Translations under genes and position numbers: made by a program
Shown: positions 1 through 6,697 of the stretch, one piece after another
Numbering within the stretch: the stretch's first letter is position 1
How the letters are laid out: the number at the start of each line of letters is the position of its first letter
The notes under the pieces: generated by a model
Seen by the model: the letters and a program-made list of their open reading frames with translations, nothing else
Databases searched by the model: none
Told to the model about the DNA's origin: nothing
IMG/VR virus record: IMGVR_UViG_3300009537_000233
Location: 1 to 20,070 of that record
Strand: one strand, 5' to 3'
DNA: 20,070 nucleotides
Source of the DNA: a virus

Positions 1-471
1 TAAAGCAGGAATAGAAGCCGAAATCCCACCAGTTACCCCTCTCTTAGAAAGCTCCTCAATCAAACCATCACTTTCTTCTGGAGCAACAGAAGCCCCTAAC
101 AATCCTGCTTTTACGGCATTTGGAGCTTTCAAAAATTGAACAGCTTTTACAATAGGAGAATTTAAAAACCCAGCAACTCCTGCAACATTAGAAACTCCCC
201 TCCCTAAACTAGTTGATGCTTCTGGAAATTCTAGACCAAGCTCATTTGTAACTCTTCTTAAAGTATTAAAAGTCATCTGATTAGCTGCTGCTGCCGGAGC
301 AGACAAAACATCTTCTATTCTTGTCCTATGTGGTTCTGGAACCAAACCCTCAAAGAACCTTCTACGATTATGAGACTCTTTAATCTCAGGGTTAGGACTC
401 TTTCCAACATCCTCAAGACGAACGCCCTTTTTCATCGAACCTTCTTTAACTTCACTTAATCTAATTGCCAT
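1..471 (-). CDS. Putative internal (ejection) virion protein, N-terminal part, cut by window edge
   Basis: The frame is open from ATG at 471 to position 1, giving 157 codons with no stop, so this is the N-terminal part of a longer protein. The start has a good site (AAGGAG, then ACAAATA, ATG). The N-terminus is charged (MAIRLSEVKEGSMKKGVRLE). An Ala-rich segment with AAAANQM lies near residues 62-70, and Gly/Ala/Val-rich helices (VSNVAGVAGFLNSP) follow. No enzyme motif is visible. It is the third gene in a row of helical, Gly/Ala-rich proteins behind the tail genes, which is where podoviruses place proteins ejected with the DNA. It shares AAAANQ with the 273-aa protein and RGVTG with the 324-aa protein. 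The internal-protein role rests on position and composition only. It has its own promoter candidate at 546-574. Confidence 0.6.
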   Translation of the reverse strand, partial: MAIRLSEVKEGSMKKGVRLEDVGKSPNPEIKESHNRRRFFEGLVPEPHRTRIEDVLSAPAAAANQMTFNTLRRVTNELGLEFPEASTSLGRGVSNVAGVAGFLNSPIVKAVQFLKAPNAVKAGLLGASVAPEESDGLIEELSKRGVTGGISASIPAL

Positions 472-545
472 TATTTGTCTCCTTAATATCTTTATCAGGA
501 TATAGCTGGGTTAAACTCTTTTTCCTGTGATCCCCTATAGAGAGA

Positions 546-574
546 AATATAGGAGGTTAAGTAAAAAGTGTCTA
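546..574 (-). promoter_or_regulatory. Sigma70-type promoter candidate
   Basis: On the minus strand, TAGACA (574-569) and TATATT (551-546) are separated by exactly 17 nt, each matching the sigma70 hexamers in 5 of 6 positions. The expected start would lie about 7 nt downstream, close to CTATAGGGG. It points at the internal-protein gene starting at 471 and lies in the longest stretch without a long gene. This is a pattern match only. Confidence 0.4.
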
Positions 575-578
575 ACAA

Positions 579-635
579 TTACCCCAGATAGTCCTTTTGA
601 CTTCCTAATTCTTGGATGACTAAAATCCTCAGCAT
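579..635 (-). other. 18-aa open frame, possible fragment
   Basis: An ATG at 635 opens an 18-codon frame (MLRILVIQELGSQKDYLG) ending in TAA at 581-579. The frame stays open upstream of the ATG for about a dozen codons (PDDPDCDKSSE), so it may be the tail of a broken gene rather than a gene. No clear SD is present. It overlaps, in another frame, the end of the possible frameshifted reading of the 36-aa ORF. Coding status is doubtful. Confidence 0.15.
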
Positions 636-683
636 TTCACTGCTTTTATCACAGTCGGGGTCGTCAGGTTATACCCAGCATTA

Positions 684-794
684 TCACGACGATGCGTCCC
701 CTCTTTTTTTACTTGCTGCCCTAAAGGCAATCTTCAGGATTGTTTTTTGAGTACCTGCAAGCAAGCTCATACAAGTTGCCATGTTGTTTTTCAT
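684..794 (-). CDS. Small 36-aa ORF with SD inside a hairpin loop
   Basis: ATG at 794 to TGA at 686-684. The product begins MKNNMATCMSLLAGTQ and ends in a basic tail KKRGDASS. Its SD (GGAGG) lies 8 nt upstream, in the loop of a perfect 7-bp hairpin. Near the 3' end it crosses a run of seven A (minus strand, 710-704). A one-base shift there would extend the product to a Cys-ending protein stopping at 631-629. I do not recognise the product. The strong SD is the main reason to list it; the frame may be a decayed gene. Confidence 0.35.
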   Translation of the reverse strand: MKNNMATCMSLLAGTQKTILKIAFRAASKKRGDASS

Positions 795-795
795 C

Positions 796-816
796 TTTGC
801 CCCCTCCAAGGGCAAA
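796..816 (-). promoter_or_regulatory. Hairpin presenting the SD of the 36-aa ORF
   Basis: On the minus strand TTTGCCC (816-810) and GGGCAAA (802-796) form a perfect 7-bp stem around the loop TTGGAGG. The loop holds the SD, and the stem ends one base before the ATG at 794. A shifted pairing of CCC with the G-run would bury the SD instead, so the element could switch translation. No U-tract follows, so it is not a terminator. Confidence 0.4.
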
Positions 817-825
817 TGAACAAAA

Positions 826-933
826 TTACTTCACTTCTTCTACTAAAGGTTCTCCATCTACATCACTAGAACTTAATTCTTTAAACTTTGCATCTTCAAA
901 CACTTCATGTGGAACCCCAAATTCGTTATACAT
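826..933 (-). CDS. Small 35-aa ORF sharing the C-terminal tail of the upstream gene
   Basis: ATG at 933 to TAA at 828-826, with a strong SD (GGAGG, then TAAAG, ATG). The product starts MYNEFGVPHEVFEDAK and ends DVDGEPLVEEVK. The upstream 324-aa protein ends DTDGEPLVEELK, and the underlying DNA is identical over 25 nt. The rest of the small protein does not resemble the 324-aa protein. It is acidic, with no membrane segment or known motif. The good SD, clean stop and in-frame duplicated tail favour real translation; the function is unknown. It sits just downstream of a structured-RNA candidate (956-1024). Confidence 0.5.
   Translation of the reverse strand: MYNEFGVPHEVFEDAKFKELSSSDVDGEPLVEEVK
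835..859. repeat. 25-nt direct repeat, copy 1
   Basis: Identical over 25 nt to 1037-1061, the two copies being 202 nt apart. On the coding strand it encodes DGEPLVEE near the end of the 35-aa ORF. Confidence 0.85.
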
Positions 934-955
934 CTTTACCTCCGCTTAGGTTAAA

Positions 956-1024
956 TGGGCTTGAGGTGCCGTCTGTGAAGCGGCACATCAGGCTTTTAAG
1001 GCTTTATCAAGCCCCTCAAGCCCA
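956..1024 (-). ncRNA. Three-way-junction RNA element candidate
   Basis: Arms 956-966 and 1014-1024 form a perfect 11-bp inverted repeat (TGGGCTTGAGG and its complement). Inside, one hairpin occupies 1000-1013 (stem GGCTT/AAGCC, 4-nt loop) and abuts one arm. A second occupies 967-985 (stem TGCCG/CGGCA) and abuts the other arm. A 14-nt linker (986-999) joins them, so all three helices could meet flush in a junction. It starts 4 nt after the stop of the 324-aa gene and ends 22 nt before the next ATG. There is no U-run, so a simple terminator is unlikely. A 3'-end stabiliser, processing site or regulatory leader are options. The fold was read by eye. Confidence 0.45.
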
Positions 1025-1027
1025 AAT

Positions 1028-2002
1028 TTATTTAAGTTCTTCTACTAAAGGTTCTCCATCTGTATCAAATCCAACAATAAGAAAATTCCTTCCTGCTTTA
1101 GAAACTTTTTGACCTACCTTAAACTTAGAACTACCTTTGACTCCTCTATCTGACCAAACAGCTTTAGCCCCCCTGTCTTTAAGATCATTAACAAGAGCAT
1201 TAATAAGGATTTCATTTTCTTCGTCGTTCTTTGCAACAGAAGGGAGCGTTTCAATAAATCTCTCAATATCTTTATCTGTTGGACGAACTTCACCTGCTGC
1301 CTTAGCTACTGTTGTAGCGAAAGCTTTAATTCTGCTTTGAAAAGTATTAACCGCTGGTGAATGTCCAAACTTCCCCGAAATAATTGCTTTTTGCCCTGCA
1401 ATCCTCCCAGTTACCCCTCTCTTCCCTATTCCTGAAACATTAGAAGCTTCTTCTCTTGCTGCTCTAAAAGAATCCACTAAAGAATTAATTTGATTGTCTA
1501 ATTCTCCTATTTCAACTTCTCTCTTTTCTTGCGCTGCTGTTTTCTTAACACGTTCAAATCCTTCTGGATTCCCAAATCTATCTAATTTTGAAGGGATAAA
1601 ATCTCCAACTTTAGGCTCTTTGCTACTTTGTTCTACACCTAAATCAACCTGCAAAGGAATCTTAGGAGTAACATTCGCTATAGTAGGCTCAAGAAATTGA
1701 TCTACTGACTTAACTCCTCGAAGCTTATTCGCCAAATCCATATCACCAACAGAAATCGCTGCATCAACAGCTTTCCCTCGTCTTAATAAATCATTCAAAG
1801 GAGAATCTTTCCCTCTCTCTTCAATCTGACTATTAATATTCTTTATCTGAGCCTGAGCTAAAAGATTATTTAACTGTCTATCCTCTCTCCCTTGCTTTGC
1901 TTGAATAAACGTATTAACAGCCGTCCCTATTGCATTTATATCGGCATTAGCCTTTTGTCTTTCCATCTCTTTGAATTTTAGTAACGTTTCTAATACAGCC
2001 AT
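1028..2002 (-). CDS. Putative internal (ejection) virion protein, 324 aa
   Basis: ATG at 2002 follows a good SD (AGGAG, then ATAGAT, ATG); the stop is TAA. The protein is largely helical and charged, with a Gln/Asn-rich N-terminal third (residues about 1-70, likely coiled coil), a Pro-containing linker near 105-150, and a helical C-terminal half containing GIGKRGVTGRIAGQ. It has no signal peptide or transmembrane span and no enzyme motif I can name. It lies between the glycine-zipper protein and the partial third internal-protein gene, a typical place for DNA-ejection proteins in podoviruses. Its last 12 residues (DTDGEPLVEELK) recur at the end of the next small ORF through a 25-nt DNA repeat. 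The role is inferred from position and composition. Confidence 0.6.
   Translation of the reverse strand: MAVLETLLKFKEMERQKANADINAIGTAVNTFIQAKQGREDRQLNNLLAQAQIKNINSQIEERGKDSPLNDLLRRGKAVDAAISVGDMDLANKLRGVKSVDQFLEPTIANVTPKIPLQVDLGVEQSSKEPKVGDFIPSKLDRFGNPEGFERVKKTAAQEKREVEIGELDNQINSLVDSFRAAREEASNVSGIGKRGVTGRIAGQKAIISGKFGHSPAVNTFQSRIKAFATTVAKAAGEVRPTDKDIERFIETLPSVAKNDEENEILINALVNDLKDRGAKAVWSDRGVKGSSKFKVGQKVSKAGRNFLIVGFDTDGEPLVEELK
1037..1061. repeat. 25-nt direct repeat, copy 2
   Basis: Second copy of the 25-nt repeat at 835-859, here encoding DGEPLVEE just before the stop of the 324-aa gene. The similarity weakens but continues past both stop codons. Confidence 0.85.
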
Positions 2003-2011
2003 ATCTATCTC

Positions 2012-2833
2012 CTAATTCAAAATATAAGGATTAAAATTTAATATACTGCCTATATTCCCAAGGCCACCTGCTTGACCTGCTAATTTCTTAAAAACATCAT
2101 TACTAGCCGTTGACCCAGGCAAAGCTCTAGTATTGCCAAAAATACTTGCTCCTGCATTTAAAAACTGTCCGCCTGTACCAGCATTGCCAAGCCCCCCAGC
2201 CAAACCACCTCCGATACCACCTATAGCAGCACCTTTTGGCCCAAAGACAGAACCTGCAGCAGCACCACCTAAAGCACCTGTTAAAGCCCCAGCAATCCCC
2301 CCTTTAGGCTCTGCTCTATTAGCTAAATCAAGCCCTAGCTGATTTTCAAAATTACTTAAATTAAAAGCATTTCTTTCAGCCTGATTTTGACCAGCAAACT
2401 GAGTACCAGACTGAACCGTATTCAACCCTGTCCCAAAAAGATTTATTCTATTAGACAAAGCTCGATTACGATCTTCTAACGCTGCCCCTGCTGTAATCCC
2501 TTGTAAAGAAGCATTTAACCTTCCGGCTTCACGTGAAAGAGCGTCACCAAAAACAGAAGATTCTAATTGATTAGCTGCTGCTGCTTCATTCTTAATTCTT
2601 AAAATACTATCTTCAAACGCCGGCCCTAACTCTGCCTTAGCCTGCTCTAAAGCTAACCCTGTAATTTTAGGGTCTAACTCTACCGTCTGAGCTAAAGGTG
2701 ACAAATTCCCTGAAAAATCAAATTCTGTTAAACGTCCACCTAAATTAAATAAAGAATCAATCCCCGCCTGAAACCGTGGGTCTTCTTCAAACCTTGGCAC
2801 CTGCGTAGTTATTTTGTCTTTCTTCTTTCCCAT
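2012..2833 (-). CDS. Glycine-zipper internal/ejection protein, 273 aa
   Basis: I chose ATG at 2833 because it has a good SD (AGGGAG, then AAACAAC, ATG); an upstream in-frame start at 2866 lacks one. The N-terminus is basic (MGKKKDK). The middle is a helical Ala/Asn/Gln-rich region with AAAANQLESS near residues 85-93. The C-terminal third has a long Gly/Ala glycine-zipper stretch (about 178-215, GGIAGALTGALGGAAAGSVF and onward). Such segments occur in phage proteins that cross or line membranes during DNA ejection. It overlaps the preceding gene by 47 nt and the next gene follows after 9 nt. The ejection role is inferred; a minor structural protein is the alternative. Confidence 0.65.
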   Translation of the reverse strand: MGKKKDKITTQVPRFEEDPRFQAGIDSLFNLGGRLTEFDFSGNLSPLAQTVELDPKITGLALEQAKAELGPAFEDSILRIKNEAAAANQLESSVFGDALSREAGRLNASLQGITAGAALEDRNRALSNRINLFGTGLNTVQSGTQFAGQNQAERNAFNLSNFENQLGLDLANRAEPKGGIAGALTGALGGAAAGSVFGPKGAAIGGIGGGLAGGLGNAGTGGQFLNAGASIFGNTRALPGSTASNDVFKKLAGQAGGLGNIGSILNFNPYILN

Positions 2834-3221
2834 GTTGTTTCTCCCTGTTGAAAATCCGTAATCCACTCTTATCGGTATAAAAGCCTATTTGATTAACATC
2901 TGGATTCTTATTAAAAAAATCTTTTACATTTTTACTAACATTATTTTTATCTTTAGAAAAAGAAATATATATAGGAACAAACAACTTATTCCCTTCTTCT
3001 TCATTTGGGAATTTCTTATTCAAAGACTCTTTAAATTCTTTAACCCTATAAGCAATCGTTACAACAGCAATTTTATCTTCTTCAAAGCCAACATATAAAT
3101 ACCCTTTCAAATCAGCAAAAGATAAAAGCTTTAACCATTCTTTCGATGTGACATTTACTCTAGGGTTCCTTCTCATCAAAAATTGAAAAACAGAAATTAA
3201 CAATTCCGGCCTATTCATCAT
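2787..3221 (-). CDS. Unassigned small virion-region protein, 144 aa
   Basis: ATG at 3221 overlaps the preceding stop (ATGA); a GTG four codons upstream (3233) is the other possible start. The N-terminus (PELLISVFQFLMRRNPRVNV) is followed by a mixed alpha/beta core with short hydrophobic strands (KGYLYVGF, KIAVVTIAYRV, LFVPIYISF) and a Lys/Asn-rich segment near 95-120. The strand pattern loosely recalls an acyltransferase-like fold, but I see no catalytic or CoA-binding motif and assign nothing. It sits between small tail-region genes and the ejection-type genes, overlapping the latter by 47 nt in another frame. Confidence 0.55.
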   Translation of the reverse strand: MMNRPELLISVFQFLMRRNPRVNVTSKEWLKLLSFADLKGYLYVGFEEDKIAVVTIAYRVKEFKESLNKKFPNEEEGNKLFVPIYISFSKDKNNVSKNVKDFFNKNPDVNQIGFYTDKSGLRIFNREKQHGKEERQNNYAGAKV

Positions 3222-3481
3222 TTCGCAACCCACCCCGTATTAACAGTTGTTGACTCTTTAACATAAAGGCTTGTACTAGCCCCACCATCTGTTCTTAAAT
3301 ATAAAGACCCGATCCCAGCCGTAACAGCACCTTCAGGAGTGCCAACACCGATATGAACTTTCCTTTTATCTCCGTCGCTGGCTATATTTTCAAACAAAAA
3401 AGATAACATCCTATTCAACTGATTAACTCCTTCAACTGTTTTTAAATGTTCAATTGTTAAAGGTAAATAACCGTCAGCCAT
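3218..3481 (-). CDS. Small tail-associated protein, 87 aa
   Basis: ATG at 3481 overlaps the 59-aa gene upstream. Residues 1-40 are helical (MADGYLPLTIEHLKTVEGVN onward). Residues 43-87 form a motif common in phage fibre and minor tail proteins: GVGTPEGAVTAGIGSLYLRT, then a Gly-rich turn, LYVKES and NTGWVAK. That motif usually packs as a small beta-domain tip or connector in larger fibre proteins; here it is almost alone. It overlaps the next gene by 4 nt (ATGA). A tail or fibre-associated structural role is likely from motif and position. Confidence 0.65.
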   Translation of the reverse strand: MADGYLPLTIEHLKTVEGVNQLNRMLSFLFENIASDGDKRKVHIGVGTPEGAVTAGIGSLYLRTDGGASTSLYVKESTTVNTGWVAK

Positions 3482-3653
3482 TTAAATCATCCTTTAATTT
3501 AACAATTTGATCTTTAAATAAATCAATCCTATCCTTTATCCTTAAAGCCTTTTCTTTTAAAGGATTTTGAATCTTTTTTAAATCAACAATCTGTTGTTCT
3601 AACATTGCTATTTCATGCTTTATTATTGCTTTTGTTTTGTCTGATACAGGCAT
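3474..3653 (-). CDS. 59-aa coiled-coil protein
   Basis: ATG at 3653 shares bases with the stop of the fibre-like gene (TAATG) and has a short SD (AAAAGGAT). The stop is TGA at 3476-3474, 8 nt inside the next gene. The product (MPVSDKTKAIIKHEIAMLEQ onward) is almost entirely charged helix with a heptad-like I/L pattern (MLEQQIVDLKKI, ALRIKDRIDLFKDQIVKL), so a short coiled coil is likely. Tight stop/start overlaps on both sides support real translation. It could be a virion accessory or chaperone for the fibre; nothing in the sequence decides this. Confidence 0.6.
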   Translation of the reverse strand: MPVSDKTKAIIKHEIAMLEQQIVDLKKIQNPLKEKALRIKDRIDLFKDQIVKLKDDLNG

Positions 3654-4438
3654 TATCCTTTTATCTCCGTTATTGTTATTGAAGAAATAGTTATCCCTCC
3701 AAAAAGTCTTGCTCCTGCTGCCCCATTAAATGTTGTTGTTGCTCCTGTTGTATTTCCACCCCTTACCTTAAAAGTTGTCGCAGAGGTTGTCCCAGCAGCC
3801 ATATAATGCTTTATAACAACAGGATTCATTAACCCAGTCTCACCATTATCAACAATCCCAACAGCTAAAGCTCCTGCCGTTGAATCTTGAAATAATGCTG
3901 CAATTGCTGTTCCTGTAGTACTCACTGCTAAATAACAAATAACCTCAATAATCAAATTATTATCTGTAGCCCCTGGAGTAATAGCTAACGTCATATACTC
4001 ATCACCCTCAGTATTCTGAGGGATAGTATCATCTTTAGGCATTGCCGTCGTTCCTGTCGCAACAGCACCACTTTGAGTATTAACTATCTGAACAATTGAC
4101 CCTGCCTGAGTCTGATCTTGATTAACCGTTGCCCAAACAGGATTAGCAGCTGCCCCTTGAGTCTTTAAAAACTGACCAGACGTTCCCACAGCAAGATGAG
4201 TAAGAACCGTACCACTGCTGTACATAACCTCACCCTGTGCCCCTGCAGCATCATCAATATTAGCCGTAAGAATCTTAGGCCCTTCATTTGCCGTACCATC
4301 ATGTTTATGCCCTGTCGTTAAATCAAAAGCTGCGTCTACCCACGCAGTGACTAAATCAATTTGTCCTTCTAAATCTGCATCTGTTAGGGTCTCATTCCCC
4401 CAATCTTTTGTTCTTACTAAATCACTTGGCCAAGCCAT
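3653..4438 (-). CDS. Tail fibre-like protein, 261 aa
   Basis: ATG at 4438 has a good SD (GGAG, then AGACAAC, ATG). The N-terminus (MAWPSDLVRTKDWGNETLT) leads into a GHKHDG motif near residues 43-48, typical of phage fibre and tailspike-like proteins. A repeat-like stretch (GEVMYSSGTVLTHLAVGTSG) follows around 69-90. The C-terminal half is rich in Thr, Gly and Ala with alternating hydrophobic strands, ending ITISSITITEIKG, as expected of a trimeric beta-rich tip. No lyase or hydrolase motif is seen, so it likely binds rather than cuts. It follows the nozzle-like gene by 14 nt. Host binding is inferred; its many surface Thr/Ser make it a possible glycan acceptor. Confidence 0.7.
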   Translation of the reverse strand: MAWPSDLVRTKDWGNETLTDADLEGQIDLVTAWVDAAFDLTTGHKHDGTANEGPKILTANIDDAAGAQGEVMYSSGTVLTHLAVGTSGQFLKTQGAAANPVWATVNQDQTQAGSIVQIVNTQSGAVATGTTAMPKDDTIPQNTEGDEYMTLAITPGATDNNLIIEVICYLAVSTTGTAIAALFQDSTAGALAVGIVDNGETGLMNPVVIKHYMAAGTTSATTFKVRGGNTTGATTTFNGAAGARLFGGITISSITITEIKG

Positions 4439-4452
4439 GTTGTCTCTCCTAG

Positions 4453-6027
4453 TTAGATTTCATCCAATGCTATAGCATAAATTTTTAACTTTGATATCTC
4501 CGGCCTAACTCCTTGACCGTTATTTTTAATTTGAAAATTAAACTTTCTCCCCACTGCTGAATTATTAACACTCTTAAAAATTATCGTAGCAGGCGGAGAA
4601 GTTACAACTTTTGAAGTGTTAACTGTAAAATCTACATTAATAATGTCCCCATCTTGTGTCATATCAAATGTCTGTGATCCAGAAGCCCTACCCTTATCTG
4701 CTGTCCACTGGACTGTTATAACCCCGGTCGTCCCTTTAACAGTTAAAACCATTTTTATTAATTTCAACTTAACGTCATCAATCATATCTCCGCCAGTTGA
4801 CACTTTAAAATCAGCAGAACTAAAATCTTTTGTTTTATAACTAGCTTGTGTATCATTAAGCTCGTCGCTGGTATCTGTCGTTTCTAATTCATAGAATTTA
4901 TCTTTAACAGAAGAACCAACGTATAATTCACTATTAGAAAAATGAAGGATGGTAGGATACCCAAAATTATCACTTAAAGATGTATTAACAGACCTCTCCC
5001 ACCAACGACCAAACTTAGTGTCATAAATACGCCATCTGTTTGGATAAGTTACCCCTGAACCTGTTTCGTTATAAAACAAGTGATATTCTTGGTTTCTATA
5101 AATACCAAATATTCTTTGTCCAAAATTAACGTTATCTATAAAGTCATGGTTATGAGTCAAATCAATAAAATTTACCCCATCCCACAAAATTACAGCTTTA
5201 ACAGGGAACTCTGAAAGATAAAATACCCCTTCGTTCCCTCTTGCTATTGAATAAGGAGCTGAACAACCGCTTGATTTGCTTCCTATAGGTCTAAACGCTA
5301 CATTTGGGAAATTATACAAAGAATAAACTTCAAATTTAGTGAAAACTGCCACTTCATCCCCTGTTGGGAAATTAGTAGCACATCCTTGTGTATCTTCTGG
5401 TAAATCTATATTCCAAGCATCCCCTGACGTTGTCCATCCATTAGCTCCATTCCAGTTTCCTGTCCCTGCAACTGATCCATAAACTCTTTTAGGAAGAGAC
5501 CCAGACCCCTCTGCTATCAACCTTTGCTTATGATAATAAATCCTGTCACAAGCTGTAGCAGGTTGATCTGTCGCTGCTGCTATCCCAACTCCTATCGTTT
5601 TCCTTTTTAAATTATCAGTTTTGTTTGTAACCCATAACGCCCCTCCTGCTGAAACAGCATGACATAATAACCCTGTTGTAAAAGCTGCTGCATCCTCTTG
5701 GTTAATATCAGAACTAGACTTTATGACCAAATCTCCTTCAATTACGCCATAAAGCTCTGTATTAGCCCCTTCATTATGTTCAATTAACAAATCAACATCT
5801 AAAGTATAAGTGGCTCCCCCATCCGCTACCTCATTAAACCCTTCAGCCCTAATCATCCCCCCCAAAGACGTAGCTTTCCAATTCTTAATAACACGAGCCT
5901 CATTAATCTTTAAAGCCTGATCCTCTCCAATAGTATTCTCCCCTCCTGAAAAAGAAAGAATGTCTAATTGAAGTTCCAAAGCGTCTACTTTATCTAAAAC
6001 CCCTCTATTTAATAGTCCTTTAGGCAT
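4453..6027 (-). CDS. Tail nozzle / DNA-stabilisation-like protein, 524 aa
   Basis: ATG at 6027 overlaps the adaptor gene by 8 nt. The protein is beta-rich with repeated blade-like strands and aromatic turns (LWVTNKTDNLKRKTIG, VYGSVAGTGNW, EVAVFTKFEVYSLYNFP, GVFYLSEFPVKAVILWDGV, RIYDTKFGRWWER). This suggests a propeller-like fold as in podoviral nozzle or hub proteins such as P22 gp10, though I saw no direct sequence identity to gp10. The opening segment (LDILSFSGGENTIG) and KINEARVIKNW resemble start regions of many phage structural proteins of this kind. The position between adaptor and fibre fits a tail nozzle or hub. A generic tail structural protein is the cautious alternative. Confidence 0.65.
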   Translation of the reverse strand: MPKGLLNRGVLDKVDALELQLDILSFSGGENTIGEDQALKINEARVIKNWKATSLGGMIRAEGFNEVADGGATYTLDVDLLIEHNEGANTELYGVIEGDLVIKSSSDINQEDAAAFTTGLLCHAVSAGGALWVTNKTDNLKRKTIGVGIAAATDQPATACDRIYYHKQRLIAEGSGSLPKRVYGSVAGTGNWNGANGWTTSGDAWNIDLPEDTQGCATNFPTGDEVAVFTKFEVYSLYNFPNVAFRPIGSKSSGCSAPYSIARGNEGVFYLSEFPVKAVILWDGVNFIDLTHNHDFIDNVNFGQRIFGIYRNQEYHLFYNETGSGVTYPNRWRIYDTKFGRWWERSVNTSLSDNFGYPTILHFSNSELYVGSSVKDKFYELETTDTSDELNDTQASYKTKDFSSADFKVSTGGDMIDDVKLKLIKMVLTVKGTTGVITVQWTADKGRASGSQTFDMTQDGDIINVDFTVNTSKVVTSPPATIIFKSVNNSAVGRKFNFQIKNNGQGVRPEISKLKIYAIALDEI

Positions 6028-6697
6028 CGATTGTCCCTATCCCTTGAATATCTTTGTCAAATTGATATTGTTCACCAACGTTAGGCAAAGCTCTAACCTG
6101 ACTCATTATTAACCCTTCAGTCTCTTCTCTTGCTTGTGACGCTAAAGACAAATACTCCCCTTTGTAATACTCTGCTAATTGAATCTTTCCAAGCTGAGGC
6201 AATAAACGAGAAGCTGCATAATAAACACTTGCCTCACGATATTCATCTTGAAAAGGGCTCTCGTCACTATTATCACTTAAATCCGTGGCTGGTTTCTTAA
6301 AATAATAAAGACGATACGCCTCCCCATCTGTATTACTATCAATAAAATTAAACTGCCTAGTCCCAGCAGCAGTGACCCACATAAAATATTGATCATCTCC
6401 ACCATTAATAAAATGTTCATAATCAGCTAAATTCATTTCAAACTTGCCTGTTAAGTTAATATTATTAACAATTAGCTGATGAACCCCTAAAAATCCAGAA
6501 GGTACTGCTATTGCCTGACTTGCTACTGTCCCTGTGGCTAAACCTAAATAAGACTTGCTGTCTTTAGCAAACTTTTGTTCACCTCTATTTATCTCAAATT
6601 TTCTGTCAGCTAAAGCAAAAGACCCGTCACTGCTAGTATCTGTATCACCTAGCAACCGGCTCAGCATGCTCTGCTGGTTTAAAAATGTCATCGCCAT
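6020..6697 (-). CDS. Head-tail adaptor (connector) protein, 225 aa
   Basis: ATG at 6697 has a strong SD (GGAGGA, then TACAA, ATG) lying inside the 3' end of the GT4 gene, a 53-nt overlap. The N-terminus (MAMTFLNQQSMLSRLLGD) and the helical start followed by beta segments (VPSGFLGVHQLIVNN, YRLYYFKKP) fit phage head-to-tail adaptor proteins. The C-terminal helices contain EYREASVYYAASRLLPQLG. Adaptors dock under the portal and connect to the nozzle, and the next gene is nozzle-like. Length is within the usual range. In most related late operons this gene would lie close to the capsid gene; here the glycan block separates them. Confidence 0.65.
   Translation of the reverse strand: MAMTFLNQQSMLSRLLGDTDTSSDGSFALADRKFEINRGEQKFAKDSKSYLGLATGTVASQAIAVPSGFLGVHQLIVNNINLTGKFEMNLADYEHFINGGDDQYFMWVTAAGTRQFNFIDSNTDGEAYRLYYFKKPATDLSDNSDESPFQDEYREASVYYAASRLLPQLGKIQLAEYYKGEYLSLASQAREETEGLIMSQVRALPNVGEQYQFDKDIQGIGTIDA

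Noticed and set aside
600-685. Hammerhead-like core (CTGACGA, with a later GAAA, minus strand)
   Set aside because: The helix that should follow CTGACGA directly is missing: the only pairing (ACTG/CAGT) starts five bases later, and no fitting cleavage triplet helix is seen.
729-746. Plus-strand hairpin CAATC-TTCAG-GATTG followed by TTTTTT
   Set aside because: The stem is only 5 AT-rich pairs and there is no plus-strand gene for it to terminate.
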